This document shows, piece after piece, positions 34,801 to 43,204 of a DNA stretch of 64,000 bases (its first letter is position 1; the number at the start of each line of letters is the position of its first letter). A program made the position numbers and the translations under genes. The DNA comes from Rhodanobacter fulvus Jip2 (GTDB lineage: Bacteria; Pseudomonadota; Gammaproteobacteria; Xanthomonadales; Rhodanobacteraceae). Under the pieces are notes generated by a model that was given only the letters and a program-made list of their open reading frames with translations, searched no databases and was not told where the DNA came from. The stretch lies in assembly GCF_000264315.1 (NCBI RefSeq), contig NZ_AJXU01000030.1, positions 31,757-95,756 of the forward strand, given 5' to 3'.

Positions 34801-36351
34801 CTGCTCTTGATCTCCGCCCTGCTCTTCGCCGCAGGCACCACTCAAGCAGCAACATCCACCCCGGAAACTCAAACCCTCGACCGCATCGTCAACGCCACCA
34901 TCGCCCGCTACCACCTGCCCGGCATCGCCGTCGGCGTGATCGAGAACGGCAAGGTCGTCTACACCCGCACCGCCGGCGAAACCGTGGCCGGGTCGGGCGA
35001 AAAGATCACCCCGCGAACGCTGTTCAAGATCGCCTCCAACAGCAAGGCGATGACCACCGCGCTGCTGGGCCGGCTGGTCGACCAGGGCAAGCTGCGCTGG
35101 GACGATCCGGTGACGAAATACCTGCCGCAATTCCAGATGCACGACCCGTGGGTGACGGCCAACATGCGCGTGGCCGACCTGCTCACCCATTCCAGCGGCC
35201 TGCCCGAGGGCGGCGGCGACCTGATGCTGTGGCCGGAGCCGAACGCGTTCACCCGCGCCGACATCATCCACGCGCTGCGCTATATCGAACCGGGCTACAG
35301 CTTCCGCTCGCAATACCAGTACGACAATCTGCTCTACGTGGTGGCCGGCGAAGTGGCCGCCGCGGCCGGCGGCGCGCCGTACGAGACGCTGATGCGGCGC
35401 GAGGTGTTCGAACCGCTGGGACTGGGCCGCTGCCAGGTCGGCAGCTGGAGTCGCGACAGCGTGGGCAACGTGGCGCAGCCGCATTACCGGCACGACGGCC
35501 GCAACGTGCCCATGCACGAGGACGGTGCCACCATTCCCGCGATCACCTCCGCGCCAGCCGGCGGCATCCGCTGCGATCTCGCCGACATGCTGGTCTGGGC
35601 GCGCAACTGGCTGGTGCCCACGCCGGCGCAATTGCAGTGGCTGTCGTGGCCGCAGCGCGCCACGCTGCAGGCGCCGCACATGCTGATCCCGGTATCCACC
35701 CAGCGTCGCCAGTGGGACAACACGCATGTGATGGCCTACGGCTACGGCTGGCGCATGGCCGACATCGATGGCGCCTGGGCCGTGTGGCATACCGGCACGC
35801 TGGGTGGCATGTATTCGATGCTGGCGCTGCTGCCCGATCGGCAGAGCGGCTTCGTGTTCATGATCAATGGCGAGGCGGAGGATGCGCGCACAGTGCTGGG
35901 CGAAGTGCTGATGAAACACTTCACCGCGCCGCAAGAACGCCGCGGCGTGGCGTGGTACGCGGACGCGCTGGACGAGCAGGCAAAGCAGCGCCCGGCGTCG
36001 GCTTCGGCACCGGACACCTCAACGCGCCAGCCTGCCGGGTCCGCCGAACTGGCGGCGTTCACCGGCATCTATCGCGACCCCTGGCTGGGCGAGGCCGCCG
36101 TGTGTCCGCGCGGCGGCCAGGTGCGTTTCGCCGCGAAGAAATCGCCGCGACTGGCCGGCACGGTGATGCGGCTGGGCTCACGCTATTTCGTGCACTGGGA
36201 CGACAATGGCGTCGACCCCGCTGCGTGGATGGACTTCCGTACCACCGGTGACGGGCCGACCACGCTGCGCATGGCCAAGCTCGACCCGCAGGGCGACTTC
36301 AGTTCGGACTATGAAGACCTGCGCTTCGAACGCGTGAGGGATTGCCCATGA
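34792..36351 (+). CDS. Serine beta-lactamase-like hydrolase (class C / AmpH-like fold), secreted
   Basis: This 519-residue exported serine hydrolase has the penicillin-binding motifs S82-x-x-K85 (KIASNSKAMTT), Y177-x-N179 (YQYDNLL) and H333-T-G (WHTGTLGG). The signal peptide (RGLLLISALLFAAGTTQA) fits a GTG start at 34792. A C-terminal lipocalin-like extension covers about 420-519. Proteins of this group act as esterases, D-aminopeptidases or D,D-peptidases more often than as resistance enzymes. The neighbours are a D-Ala-D-Ala dipeptidase, an amidase and a dipeptidase. Trimming of murein peptides is therefore likelier than beta-lactam resistance. The start signals come from the upstream repeat. 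Confidence 0.85.
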   Translation: MRGLLLISALLFAAGTTQAATSTPETQTLDRIVNATIARYHLPGIAVGVIENGKVVYTRTAGETVAGSGEKITPRTLFKIASNSKAMTTALLGRLVDQGKLRWDDPVTKYLPQFQMHDPWVTANMRVADLLTHSSGLPEGGGDLMLWPEPNAFTRADIIHALRYIEPGYSFRSQYQYDNLLYVVAGEVAAAAGGAPYETLMRREVFEPLGLGRCQVGSWSRDSVGNVAQPHYRHDGRNVPMHEDGATIPAITSAPAGGIRCDLADMLVWARNWLVPTPAQLQWLSWPQRATLQAPHMLIPVSTQRRQWDNTHVMAYGYGWRMADIDGAWAVWHTGTLGGMYSMLALLPDRQSGFVFMINGEAEDARTVLGEVLMKHFTAPQERRGVAWYADALDEQAKQRPASASAPDTSTRQPAGSAELAAFTGIYRDPWLGEAAVCPRGGQVRFAAKKSPRLAGTVMRLGSRYFVHWDDNGVDPAAWMDFRTTGDGPTTLRMAKLDPQGDFSSDYEDLRFERVRDCP

Positions 36352-37211
36352 ACACGATCCCAACCCTTCCCCCGCTTGCGGGGGAAGGTGCCCGAAGGGC
36401 GGATGGGGGAAACCCGGAGCGCGCGTTCCCGGGCTTGCGGTGCGTTCGCCAAAAGCACCCCCTTCCGCCTTCGGCACCTTCCCCCGCAAGCGGGGGAAGG
36501 AAAGCGGTGGCGGTGTTGGCGGTGGTGTGTTTGTGGTTCGCCAACGCCAACGCGCGTGCTGCCGATCAGGTCACGCGCTCGCCCGCCCGCACTGCCGCCG
36601 AGGCCGGCCTGGTCGATATCCGCACGCGGGTGCCCGACATCGCCGAGGACATCAAGTACGCCGGACGCGACAATTTCGTTGGCACGCGGGTGGACGGCTA
36701 TCTCGCGCCCAAGTGCCTGCTGCTGCAACCGGTGGCCGATGCGCTGGCACGCGTCGAGCATGAACTGCGCGCCCGACATCTGCGCCTGAAGATCTGGGAC
36801 TGCTACCGTCCCGCCCGCGCCGTGGCGCATTTCGTGCGCTGGGCGCACGACCTCGGCGACCTGCGTACCAAGCCGCAACATTATCCGGACCTGCACAAAT
36901 CGCAGTTGCTGGGCGACTACATCGCACCGGTGTCCGGACACAGCCGCGGCGCCACCGTCGATCTCACGCTGCAGCGCTGTGCCACCGACGGCGTTTGCAA
37001 GGCGCTGGACATGGGTACGGATTTCGATTTCTTCGGCACGCGTGCGCATACCGACACTGCCGGCGTCACCGCGCAACAACACGCCAACCGACGATTGCTG
37101 CGCGATGCGATGACGCGCGAGGACTTCAGGAATTACCCGCTGGAATGGTGGCATTACACGCTTGAGCCGGAGCCGACGCCGCACATGATTTATGACGTGC
37201 CGGTGCAATGA
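36348..37211 (+). CDS. D-alanyl-D-alanine dipeptidase (VanX/DdpX, M15D), with repeat inserted in its N-terminus
   Basis: It hydrolyses D-Ala-D-Ala in the periplasm. Zinc and catalytic motifs are GHSRGATVDL (His and Asp), EWWHYTL (catalytic Glu and zinc His) and the substrate segment DIKYAGRDNFVG. A 136-base palindromic repeat (36365-36500) lies at the 5' end and is translated in frame if the ATG at 36348, which overlaps the previous stop as ATGA, is used. That leaves about 50 foreign residues before the hydrophobic signal sequence (AVLAVVCLWFANANARA). A GTG at 36507, preceded by GGGGGAAGGA from the repeat, is an alternative start giving a short signal peptide. The mature enzyme (about 215 residues) is complete. 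Confidence 0.85.
   Translation: MNTIPTLPPLAGEGARRADGGNPERAFPGLRCVRQKHPLPPSAPSPASGGRKAVAVLAVVCLWFANANARAADQVTRSPARTAAEAGLVDIRTRVPDIAEDIKYAGRDNFVGTRVDGYLAPKCLLLQPVADALARVEHELRARHLRLKIWDCYRPARAVAHFVRWAHDLGDLRTKPQHYPDLHKSQLLGDYIAPVSGHSRGATVDLTLQRCATDGVCKALDMGTDFDFFGTRAHTDTAGVTAQQHANRRLLRDAMTREDFRNYPLEWWHYTLEPEPTPHMIYDVPVQ
36365..36500. repeat. 136-base palindromic repeat inside the start of the D-Ala-D-Ala dipeptidase gene
   Basis: Outer arms (CCTTCCCCCGCTTGCGGGGG and its mirror) are themselves short hairpins. Together with TGCCCGAAGGGCGG and CCGCCTTCGGCA they make a large inverted repeat around a GC-rich centre. It is related to the larger array at 39405-39606 (shared CCCGAAGGGC). Here it interrupts the coding region just after the ATGAACACG start without breaking the frame. 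Confidence 0.8.
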
Positions 37212-37270
37212 GTGCCGGACCGCTATGCCGATTCACGCCCTATCCGTGCTGCCGACCGGATGATCCACCG

Positions 37271-38041
37271 ATGCCCAGGCCTTTCGATTCCCGACGCTGG
37301 CGTGTTGCCACGCTGCTGCTCCTGATCGCGCTGCTGAGCGCTTGCGCCCATGCGCCGCCGCGCAACCCGCTGGCCACCTGGGTGCCCTCGCCCAACCACG
37401 ACGTCCGCCGGCCGGTGCTGATCGTGCTGCACTACACCGACCAGGATTCGGTGCAACAGAGCTTGCACACGTTGCGCACCGCCAACAGCGGCGGTCCGGT
37501 GAGCGCGCATTACCTGATCGGCGCCGACGGGCACATCTACCAGTTGGTGGCCGACCAGCTCCGCGCCTGGCATGGCGGGCCGGGACGCTGGGGCACGATC
37601 ACCGACATCAACTCCGCCTCGATCGGCATCGAGCTGGACAACGATGGCGCCACCCCGTTCGCCCAGCCGCAGATCGCCGGCCTGCTGCGCCTGCTCGCCG
37701 ACCTCACCACGCGGCTGCACATCCCGTCCACGCAAATCGTGGGGCACGAGGATTTCGCGCCCACCCGCAAGGTTGATCCCGGCCCGCTGTTTCCCTGGCA
37801 ACAACTGGCCGCCGCCGGCTACGGGCTGTGGCCGCGGACGCCGCTGATCGACCCGCCGGCCGGTTTCGACCCCTGGATGGCGCTGGCGTTGGTGGGTTAC
37901 CCGCTGGACGATCGCGCCGCCACGGTGCGCGCGTTCCACCACCACTATCGCGGCATCGAGGGCGAGACGCTGGATGCGACCGATCTGCGCATTCTCTACA
38001 GCCTGGTGCAGACGATCGAACGCGGCGGCGGCGCGCGCTGA
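37271..38041 (+). CDS. N-acetylmuramoyl-L-alanine amidase, AmiD-like lipoprotein
   Basis: This 256-residue zinc amidase of the Amidase_2 family cleaves the bond between MurNAc and L-Ala, freeing murein peptides. Start 37271 gives a basic n-region, hydrophobic core and lipobox LLSAC, predicting an outer-membrane or inner-membrane lipoprotein. A longer start at 37208 overlaps the previous stop as ATGA. Zinc and catalytic residues are in VLIVLHYTDQ (His), HYLIG (His), SIGIELDND (Glu) and GHEDFAPTRKVDPG (His, Lys, Asp). A C-terminal segment from about residue 195 resembles a peptidoglycan-binding helical domain. It closes the plus-strand group of murein hydrolases. Confidence 0.92.
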   Translation: MPRPFDSRRWRVATLLLLIALLSACAHAPPRNPLATWVPSPNHDVRRPVLIVLHYTDQDSVQQSLHTLRTANSGGPVSAHYLIGADGHIYQLVADQLRAWHGGPGRWGTITDINSASIGIELDNDGATPFAQPQIAGLLRLLADLTTRLHIPSTQIVGHEDFAPTRKVDPGPLFPWQQLAAAGYGLWPRTPLIDPPAGFDPWMALALVGYPLDDRAATVRAFHHHYRGIEGETLDATDLRILYSLVQTIERGGGAR

Positions 38042-38187
38042 ATCCCGCCACGGCGTCGAGCCGGATCCGGTGTGGGAATCCACAACCCTGTGGCGATTGC
38101 GTTGCGCAGGCACACCTGCGCGGACCGCGTGCGCTACCCTCGCAAGCTGGTTCGACACGACGAGTCACCCTACCTGGAGAGGACGCC

Positions 38188-39339
38188 ATGACACCCATCA
38201 TCCGCACGACCTTGCTGCGCGGCTCGGCCCTGCTGCTGGCCTTCGGCCTGCCGGCGCTGCACGCCAACACTTACGTGTACGTCTCCAACGCCACCGACGG
38301 CACCATCTCGACCTACCAGCTGGCCGAGCAGACCGGCAAGCTCACGCCCGGCGCCACCGTGACCGCCGGCGACAACGTGGCGCCCATGGCGGTCAGCCCC
38401 GACCATCGTTACCTGTATGCGAACGTGGACTCGCCCACCCACGCGGTGCAGACCTTCGCGATCGATCCGGCCAACGGCGCACTGAAGAAGATCTCGCAAT
38501 CGCCGACGGGTCACCCGATGGCGTACATCTCGCTGGACAAGACCGGCAACTACCTGTTCGCCTCTTCCTACGACGACGACGTGGTGACGGTGGCCCCGAT
38601 CCACCATGGCGTGGTGGCTGACCAGCCCACGCAAACGTTGAAGACCGATCGCAACACGCACTCCGTGCACGTCGACAACAGCAACCGCTTCCTGTTCGCG
38701 CAGACGCTGGGCGGCGCCAAAGTCTTCCAGTACCGCTTCGATGCGCAGACCGGCAAGATCACGCCCAACGATCCCGCCGCACTGGATGTGCCGGCCGGAC
38801 TGGGTCCACGCCATATCGCGTTCTCGCCCGACAACCGCTACGTCTATGTCCTGGACGAGTTGCAGAACAAAGTGATCACCTACTCGCTGGATCCGGCCAC
38901 CGGCCAGTTGACCCAACAGGCCATCACCAGCGCGTTGCCCGCCGATACCACGCTGGTACCTGGCGCCCCACGCTTCGTGCGCAATCCCACGCCGGCACAG
39001 CGGCCGCACGCGGACACCAGCAACGACATCTGGGCCGCGGACATCCACATCACGCCGGACGGCAAGTACCTCTACACCTCCGAACGCACGCACAGCACCT
39101 TGAGCGCATTGAAGGTCGACAAGGCCAGCGGCGGGCTGACCCTGGTCGGCACCTACCCCACCGAGAAGCAGCCGCGCGGCTTCGCGATCACGCCCGACGG
39201 CAAATACCTGATCTGCGCCGGTGAGAAATCGGACCGGCTCTCCGTATTCGACATTGACGCGGCCACGGGTGCGCTGAAGCTCAACGGCCGCTACCCCGTC
39301 GGCCAGGATGCCAACTGGGTGGAGGTGGTGACGTTCTGA
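38188..39339 (+). CDS. Lactonase family (YbhE/6-phosphogluconolactonase-like) beta-propeller, secreted
   Basis: This 383-residue protein has a signal peptide (ending LPALHA) and a seven-bladed propeller of the cytosolic 6-phosphogluconolactonase/YVTN-like type. Repeats include YVYVSNATDGTISTY, VSPDHRYLYANVD, FSPDNRYVYVLDE, ITPDGKYLYTSER and ITPDGKYLICAGE. ATG 38188 is preceded by GGAGAGGA. Family members hydrolyse sugar lactones, but many exported members are of unknown function. It could be the missing lactonase of the oxidative aldose pathway at 4.7-12.4 kb. The signal peptide would put it in the periplasm, which fits poorly with a cytoplasmic SDR dehydrogenase. Confidence 0.83.
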   Translation: MTPIIRTTLLRGSALLLAFGLPALHANTYVYVSNATDGTISTYQLAEQTGKLTPGATVTAGDNVAPMAVSPDHRYLYANVDSPTHAVQTFAIDPANGALKKISQSPTGHPMAYISLDKTGNYLFASSYDDDVVTVAPIHHGVVADQPTQTLKTDRNTHSVHVDNSNRFLFAQTLGGAKVFQYRFDAQTGKITPNDPAALDVPAGLGPRHIAFSPDNRYVYVLDELQNKVITYSLDPATGQLTQQAITSALPADTTLVPGAPRFVRNPTPAQRPHADTSNDIWAADIHITPDGKYLYTSERTHSTLSALKVDKASGGLTLVGTYPTEKQPRGFAITPDGKYLICAGEKSDRLSVFDIDAATGALKLNGRYPVGQDANWVEVVTF

Positions 39340-39404
39340 CGCCGCGGTTGAGGGGATTGTCGCTCGCGGCGCGCATTGCCGGCCCGCCGTAGAGCGCAGA
39401 CGCT

Positions 39405-39606
39405 TGCTTCCCCCGCGGGCGGGGACAAGATGGCAGGATTGCCATCTTGAGCAGCGACGCTGCCCGAAGGGCTGATGCCATGGATGGCATCAGTTCAAGC
39501 TGCCCGAAGGGCTGAAGGGGGGCTTTTCGTTCGTGCGGAAAAGCCCGGATCAAGAGCGCCCTCTTCCGCCCTGACGGGCACCTTCTCCCGCAAGCGGGAG
39601 AAGGGA
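39405..39606. repeat. Complex palindromic repeat array in the lactonase-LacI spacer
   Basis: This array holds several nested inverted repeats: outer CTTCCCCCGC and GCGGGAGAAGG, tandem copies of GCTGCCCGAAGGGCTGA (near 39446 and 39499), and short hairpins such as GATGCCAT-GG-ATGGCATC. It fills most of the 278-base spacer between convergent genes. The CCCGAAGGGC core is shared with the repeat at 36365-36500. Confidence 0.7.
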
Positions 39607-39617
39607 AAGCAACGTTT

Positions 39618-40667
39618 TCAGCCGCGCGGCGGCGCTGCCGACGACTCGCGCTTGACCAGCGAGTACTTCATCACCTGGTGATTGCCGGCCTTGGGTTTGC
39701 CGCTGCGCTTGCAGCGGATTTCATCCAGCATCAGGCGCACGGCGGTGCGGCCCATCGCCGTCACCGGCTGGTGGATGGTGGTGAGGGTGGGCCAGATGGT
39801 GGTGGCCACGGGAGTGTCGTCGAAACCGGTGACGGAGAGGTCGCCCGGCACGCGCAAGCCCATGCCGTGGGCCACCGCGACCACGGCGGCGGCCATGTCG
39901 TCATTGCTGGAAAGAATCGCGGTAGGCCGGTTTTTCAGCTTCAGCAGCGTGCTGGCGGCCGCCAGGCCGGAGCGATAGGTGAACAGCCCCGGCACGATGT
40001 GCTCGGCCGGCACGGTGAGACCCGCACGCGCCATGGTGTCGACGAAACCCTGCGCACGCAGCACCGCGGGGGTGTGCTTGGGGTCGCCCTTGATCAGCGC
40101 GATCGCGGTGTGGCCAAGATCCAGCAGGTGCTGGGTCATCGCACTGGCGCCCTGGTAGTCGTCGATGCGCACGGAGCTGACGCCCGCCACCGGCGCGCCG
40201 GTGGCCACTGCCACCACGGTGATGTTGGCCAGGTCCAGCTCGCGTTTGGTCTGGCGCGAATCGCACAGCGGCGGCGGCAGGATGACGCCGTCCACGCCGG
40301 TGTCCAGCAGCCGCTGCATCGCCGCGCGCTGGCTGCGGATGCCACTGCACTTTTCCACCAGGATCTGCGCGCCGCTGAGGCTGCCCTCTTCCAGCACGCC
40401 GATCATCAGCTGGTTCAGATAGGCCGCGCTGGGGTTGCTGTAGAGCAGGCCGATGCGCGCCGCGTTGGACGAACGCAACGAGCGCCCCGCCAGGTTGGGC
40501 CGGTAGTTGAGCTCGGTGGCGGCAGCCAGCACCCGATCGCGCATCGCCTCGCCCACGCGCGGGTTGTTGTTCATCACCCGCGAGGCGGTCATCGGTGATA
40601 CGCCGGCGCGGCTGGCGACATCGAGAATGGTGACGGTTTGCGAGGTGCGACGCTTGGTCTTGGCCAT
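39618..40667 (-). CDS. LacI family transcriptional regulator
   Basis: This 349-residue LacI-type repressor has a helix-turn-helix at residues 13-60 (TILDVASRAGVSPMTASRVMN, hinge RPNLAGRSLRSS). The periplasmic-binding-protein-like sensor domain spans 65-335. It is the last gene of a minus-strand unit, fucP-like transporter, kinase, lacI, with only 21 bases between kinase and regulator. Matching LacI-type dyads lie in front of the transporter (43107-43120) and between the carboxylesterase and AGE genes (46189-46202), so it probably represses both and itself. The inducer is likely a sugar released by the nearby esterases and glycosidases. Confidence 0.92.
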   Translation of the reverse strand: MAKTKRRTSQTVTILDVASRAGVSPMTASRVMNNNPRVGEAMRDRVLAAATELNYRPNLAGRSLRSSNAARIGLLYSNPSAAYLNQLMIGVLEEGSLSGAQILVEKCSGIRSQRAAMQRLLDTGVDGVILPPPLCDSRQTKRELDLANITVVAVATGAPVAGVSSVRIDDYQGASAMTQHLLDLGHTAIALIKGDPKHTPAVLRAQGFVDTMARAGLTVPAEHIVPGLFTYRSGLAAASTLLKLKNRPTAILSSNDDMAAAVVAVAHGMGLRVPGDLSVTGFDDTPVATTIWPTLTTIHQPVTAMGRTAVRLMLDEIRCKRSGKPKAGNHQVMKYSLVKRESSAAPPRG

Positions 40668-40688
40668 GAAGCCTCCTGAGCGCCCAGT

Positions 40689-41702
40689 CTAGCTGGCGTG
40701 CGCCGAAACGGCGGTACCTGCGGCCCCGTGTTCGTCGAGAAAGCGGCGCACCTCGGCCATGTCCGGCATGGCGGCGAACGAACCTCGCCGACCGACCGCC
40801 AGCGCGCCACAGGCCGCGGCGAAACCCAACACCGCCTCGCGCCTGCCCTCATCGGCGATCAGATCGGCCAGCGAATCGGGTTGCGCATGATGTTCGGCAA
40901 GGCTGTACAGCAGGCCGCCCACGAACGCATCGCCGCCGCCCGTGGTATCGACGGCGGCGACCGCCGGCGGTTGCAAGCGGCCGGCATGGGTGGGCGTCAT
41001 CCAGTGGATCGCCGCGGCACCGTCGGTGATGATCAGGCAGCGCGCGCGGCCCTGCCACAAACGCTGGTACACGTGCTCGCGACCGCCTGCTTCGGCGGCC
41101 ACGAAATCCAGCTCCTCCGCACTCAGCTTGACCAGGTCAGCCGCTTCCAGCGTCGCCCACAGGCGTGGATGGGGGTTTTCGCCCGCCGGCCACAACGCCG
41201 GGCGCAGGTTCATGTCGAAGCTCACCAGCGCGCCGGCCGCGCGCGCCCGCGTCATGCCTTCCAGCGTCACCGCCGCGATCGTCTCCTCGGTCAGGCTGTT
41301 GGAACATACGTGGAAGATCGCCGCGTCGGCGAACGCGCGCTCGTCGAAGTGATTGGCGCGAAACAGCAGGTCGGCCGATGGCGGCCGGTAGAAACTGAAA
41401 CTGCGCTCGCCGCTGGCATCCAGCGACACGAACGCCAGCGCCGTGTTCGCCTTGTCGGTGCGCTGCACGTAGCGCATGTCCACGCCTGCATCGGCCAGGC
41501 TGCGCAACAGCAGATCGCCGAACGCATCGGCACCCAGCATGCCGGCGAACGCCGCGTGCCCGCCCAGCTTCGCCACCGCCACCGCCACGTTCGCCGGCGC
41601 GCCGCCGGCATGCGGCAGGTAGGCCGGCGGCGACGAGGCATCGGCCGCGGGCTGGGCGTGGAAATCGATCAGCGCCTCGCCGAAACAGAGGATGCTCTTC
41701 AT
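40689..41702 (-). CDS. PfkB/ribokinase family carbohydrate kinase (fructokinase-like)
   Basis: This 337-residue sugar kinase starts at an ATG that overlaps the transporter stop (ATGA). Signatures are ILCFGEALIDF at the N-terminus, GGAPANVAVAVAKLGG (PfkB motif 1) and VDTTGGGDAFVGGLLY (motif 2, with the catalytic Asp in GGGDAF). It most resembles fructokinases. Together with a FucP-type transporter, a LacI regulator and a nearby AGE-family isomerase that may turn mannose into fructose, phosphorylation of fructose is the simplest reading. Another ketose or 2-keto-3-deoxy acid cannot be excluded. Confidence 0.87.
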   Translation of the reverse strand: MKSILCFGEALIDFHAQPAADASSPPAYLPHAGGAPANVAVAVAKLGGHAAFAGMLGADAFGDLLLRSLADAGVDMRYVQRTDKANTALAFVSLDASGERSFSFYRPPSADLLFRANHFDERAFADAAIFHVCSNSLTEETIAAVTLEGMTRARAAGALVSFDMNLRPALWPAGENPHPRLWATLEAADLVKLSAEELDFVAAEAGGREHVYQRLWQGRARCLIITDGAAAIHWMTPTHAGRLQPPAVAAVDTTGGGDAFVGGLLYSLAEHHAQPDSLADLIADEGRREAVLGFAAACGALAVGRRGSFAAMPDMAEVRRFLDEHGAAGTAVSAHAS

Positions 41703-42949
41703 GCCAGGCGCGATCCCTTGAAGCCGTAGTACAGGATGTAGACGTAGCACAGCAGCGGGATCACGAACGCATGCTGGATGCCGATCTGGTCGGCCAGCGC
41801 GCCCTGTGCGATCGGCAGCACGGCCCCACCCACGATGCCCATGATCATCAGCCCCGACGCGCGGCCGGTCAGCGGGCCCATGTTGTCGATGCCCAGGGTG
41901 AATATGGTCGGGAACATGATCGAGTTGAACAGGCCGATCGACACCACCGCCCACACCGCCACGTTGCCGTGCGAGGCCATGGTGCCGATCACCAGCAGCC
42001 CGGCGATCAGCGCGAACACGCCCAGCAGCGTGCGCGGGTCGAGCACCTTCATCAGCAACCAGCCCACCGCACGGCCCACCACGGCGCCGCCCCAGTACAG
42101 CGCTACGTAATGGGCGGCGGCGGCCTCGCTGATGTTGCCGATGTCCGGCCGGGCTATGAAATTGATCAGGAAGCTGCCGATCGACACTTCCGCGCCCACG
42201 TAGACAAAGATCGCCACCACGCCCAGCGCCACGCGCGGATGGCGCAAGGCATCCATGAAGCGGTGCTCGCTGGTGGACGACGATTCGTCACTGGCGGCCA
42301 GCGGCGGCAGCCGGAACAACCAGATCGCCAGCGCCAGCAGCACCAGCACGACGGTCAGTACCAGATAAGGCCCCTGCACCAGCCGCGCCTGCGACATGCG
42401 GTACGCGATCTGTTCCGCCTCGGGCAGGCTGGCCAGCGCGGCGGCACCCAGTGTGGCGCCGGACAGGATCAGCGGCCCGATGATGTACGGCCCCAGCACC
42501 GTGCCCACCGAGTTGAACATCTGCGCCAGGTTCAGCCGGCTCGACGCCAGCCGCGGCTCGCCCAGCAGGCTCACGTACGGATTGGCCGCCACCTGCAGCG
42601 CGGTGATGCCGCTGGCCATGATGAAGAACGCGAACAGGAACAGCGGATACGACGACACCGCGGCCGCGGGCAGAAACAGCACGGCGCCCACCGCGGTCAC
42701 CAGCAAGCCGGTGATGATGGTGGCGCGGTAGCCGATGCGCGCCAACAGCGCGCTGCACGGCACCGACATGATGAAGTACGCCCCGAAGAAGGTGAACTGC
42801 ACCAGCATCACCTCGAAATAATTGAGCGTGAAGAGGCCCTTCAGATGCGGGATCAGGATGTCGTTGAGTACCGTCATCAGGCCCCACATCAGGAACACGG
42901 CATTGATCACGATCAGTGCGGTACGGGTACTGGCGTTGCTACGAGGCAT
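41699..42949 (-). CDS. Sugar MFS transporter, FucP/GluP family
   Basis: This 416-residue inner-membrane symporter of the fucose/glucose/galactose permease family has twelve helices. Typical features are NAVFLMWGLMTVLNDILIPHLKGLF in TM1 (Asn and Asp in transport position), ASGITALQVAANPYVSLLG after TM4 and SRLNLAQMFNSVGTVLGPYI in TM5. FNSIMFPTIFTLGIDNMGPLTGRASG lies in TM10. It heads a unit with a fructokinase-like kinase and a LacI regulator. In Xanthomonas a related protein, FruP, imports fructose. The upstream 255-base spacer, shared with a divergent SGNH hydrolase, contains a LacI-type operator. Confidence 0.9.
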   Translation of the reverse strand: MPRSNASTRTALIVINAVFLMWGLMTVLNDILIPHLKGLFTLNYFEVMLVQFTFFGAYFIMSVPCSALLARIGYRATIITGLLVTAVGAVLFLPAAAVSSYPLFLFAFFIMASGITALQVAANPYVSLLGEPRLASSRLNLAQMFNSVGTVLGPYIIGPLILSGATLGAAALASLPEAEQIAYRMSQARLVQGPYLVLTVVLVLLALAIWLFRLPPLAASDESSSTSEHRFMDALRHPRVALGVVAIFVYVGAEVSIGSFLINFIARPDIGNISEAAAAHYVALYWGGAVVGRAVGWLLMKVLDPRTLLGVFALIAGLLVIGTMASHGNVAVWAVVSIGLFNSIMFPTIFTLGIDNMGPLTGRASGLMIMGIVGGAVLPIAQGALADQIGIQHAFVIPLLCYVYILYYGFKGSRLA

Positions 42950-43106
42950 GGCGCGGCTACCTTGGTGAAAAACGATGGGTGGTCAGAATCGGTGTCGATA
43001 CCACGCGGAGCTTCCGCCATCCGCGCCATGGGCAGCAAGCATGGCGACGCCGACGACGCCACGTGGCCTGTTTCCCCGCTGCTAGCGCGCTGCGCGCCAA
43101 CCCGTG

Positions 43107-43120
43107 TGATAACGTTACCC
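43107..43120. promoter_or_regulatory. LacI-type operator between transporter and SGNH hydrolase genes
   Basis: TGATAACGTTACCC contains the perfect palindrome TAACGTTA with the central CG typical of LacI-family operators. It lies in the divergent spacer between the fucP-like gene and the esterase. A near-identical dyad occurs at 46189-46202. Confidence 0.6.
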
Positions 43121-43204
43121 GCAAATCGCGATCAGGAAAAGCCTGCCGCCGCATGGGGCGCCGATCCATCGCCTCCGTATCGGCCCCTCTCCGGAGAAAC
43201 CCGC

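Noticed and set aside
34792..37211. Beta-lactam or vancomycin resistance genes (beta-lactamase fold plus VanX-like enzyme).
   Set aside because: There are no vanH/vanA/vanRS genes and no AmpR, and the neighbours are murein hydrolases and a receptor. A peptidoglycan-processing role explains them better.
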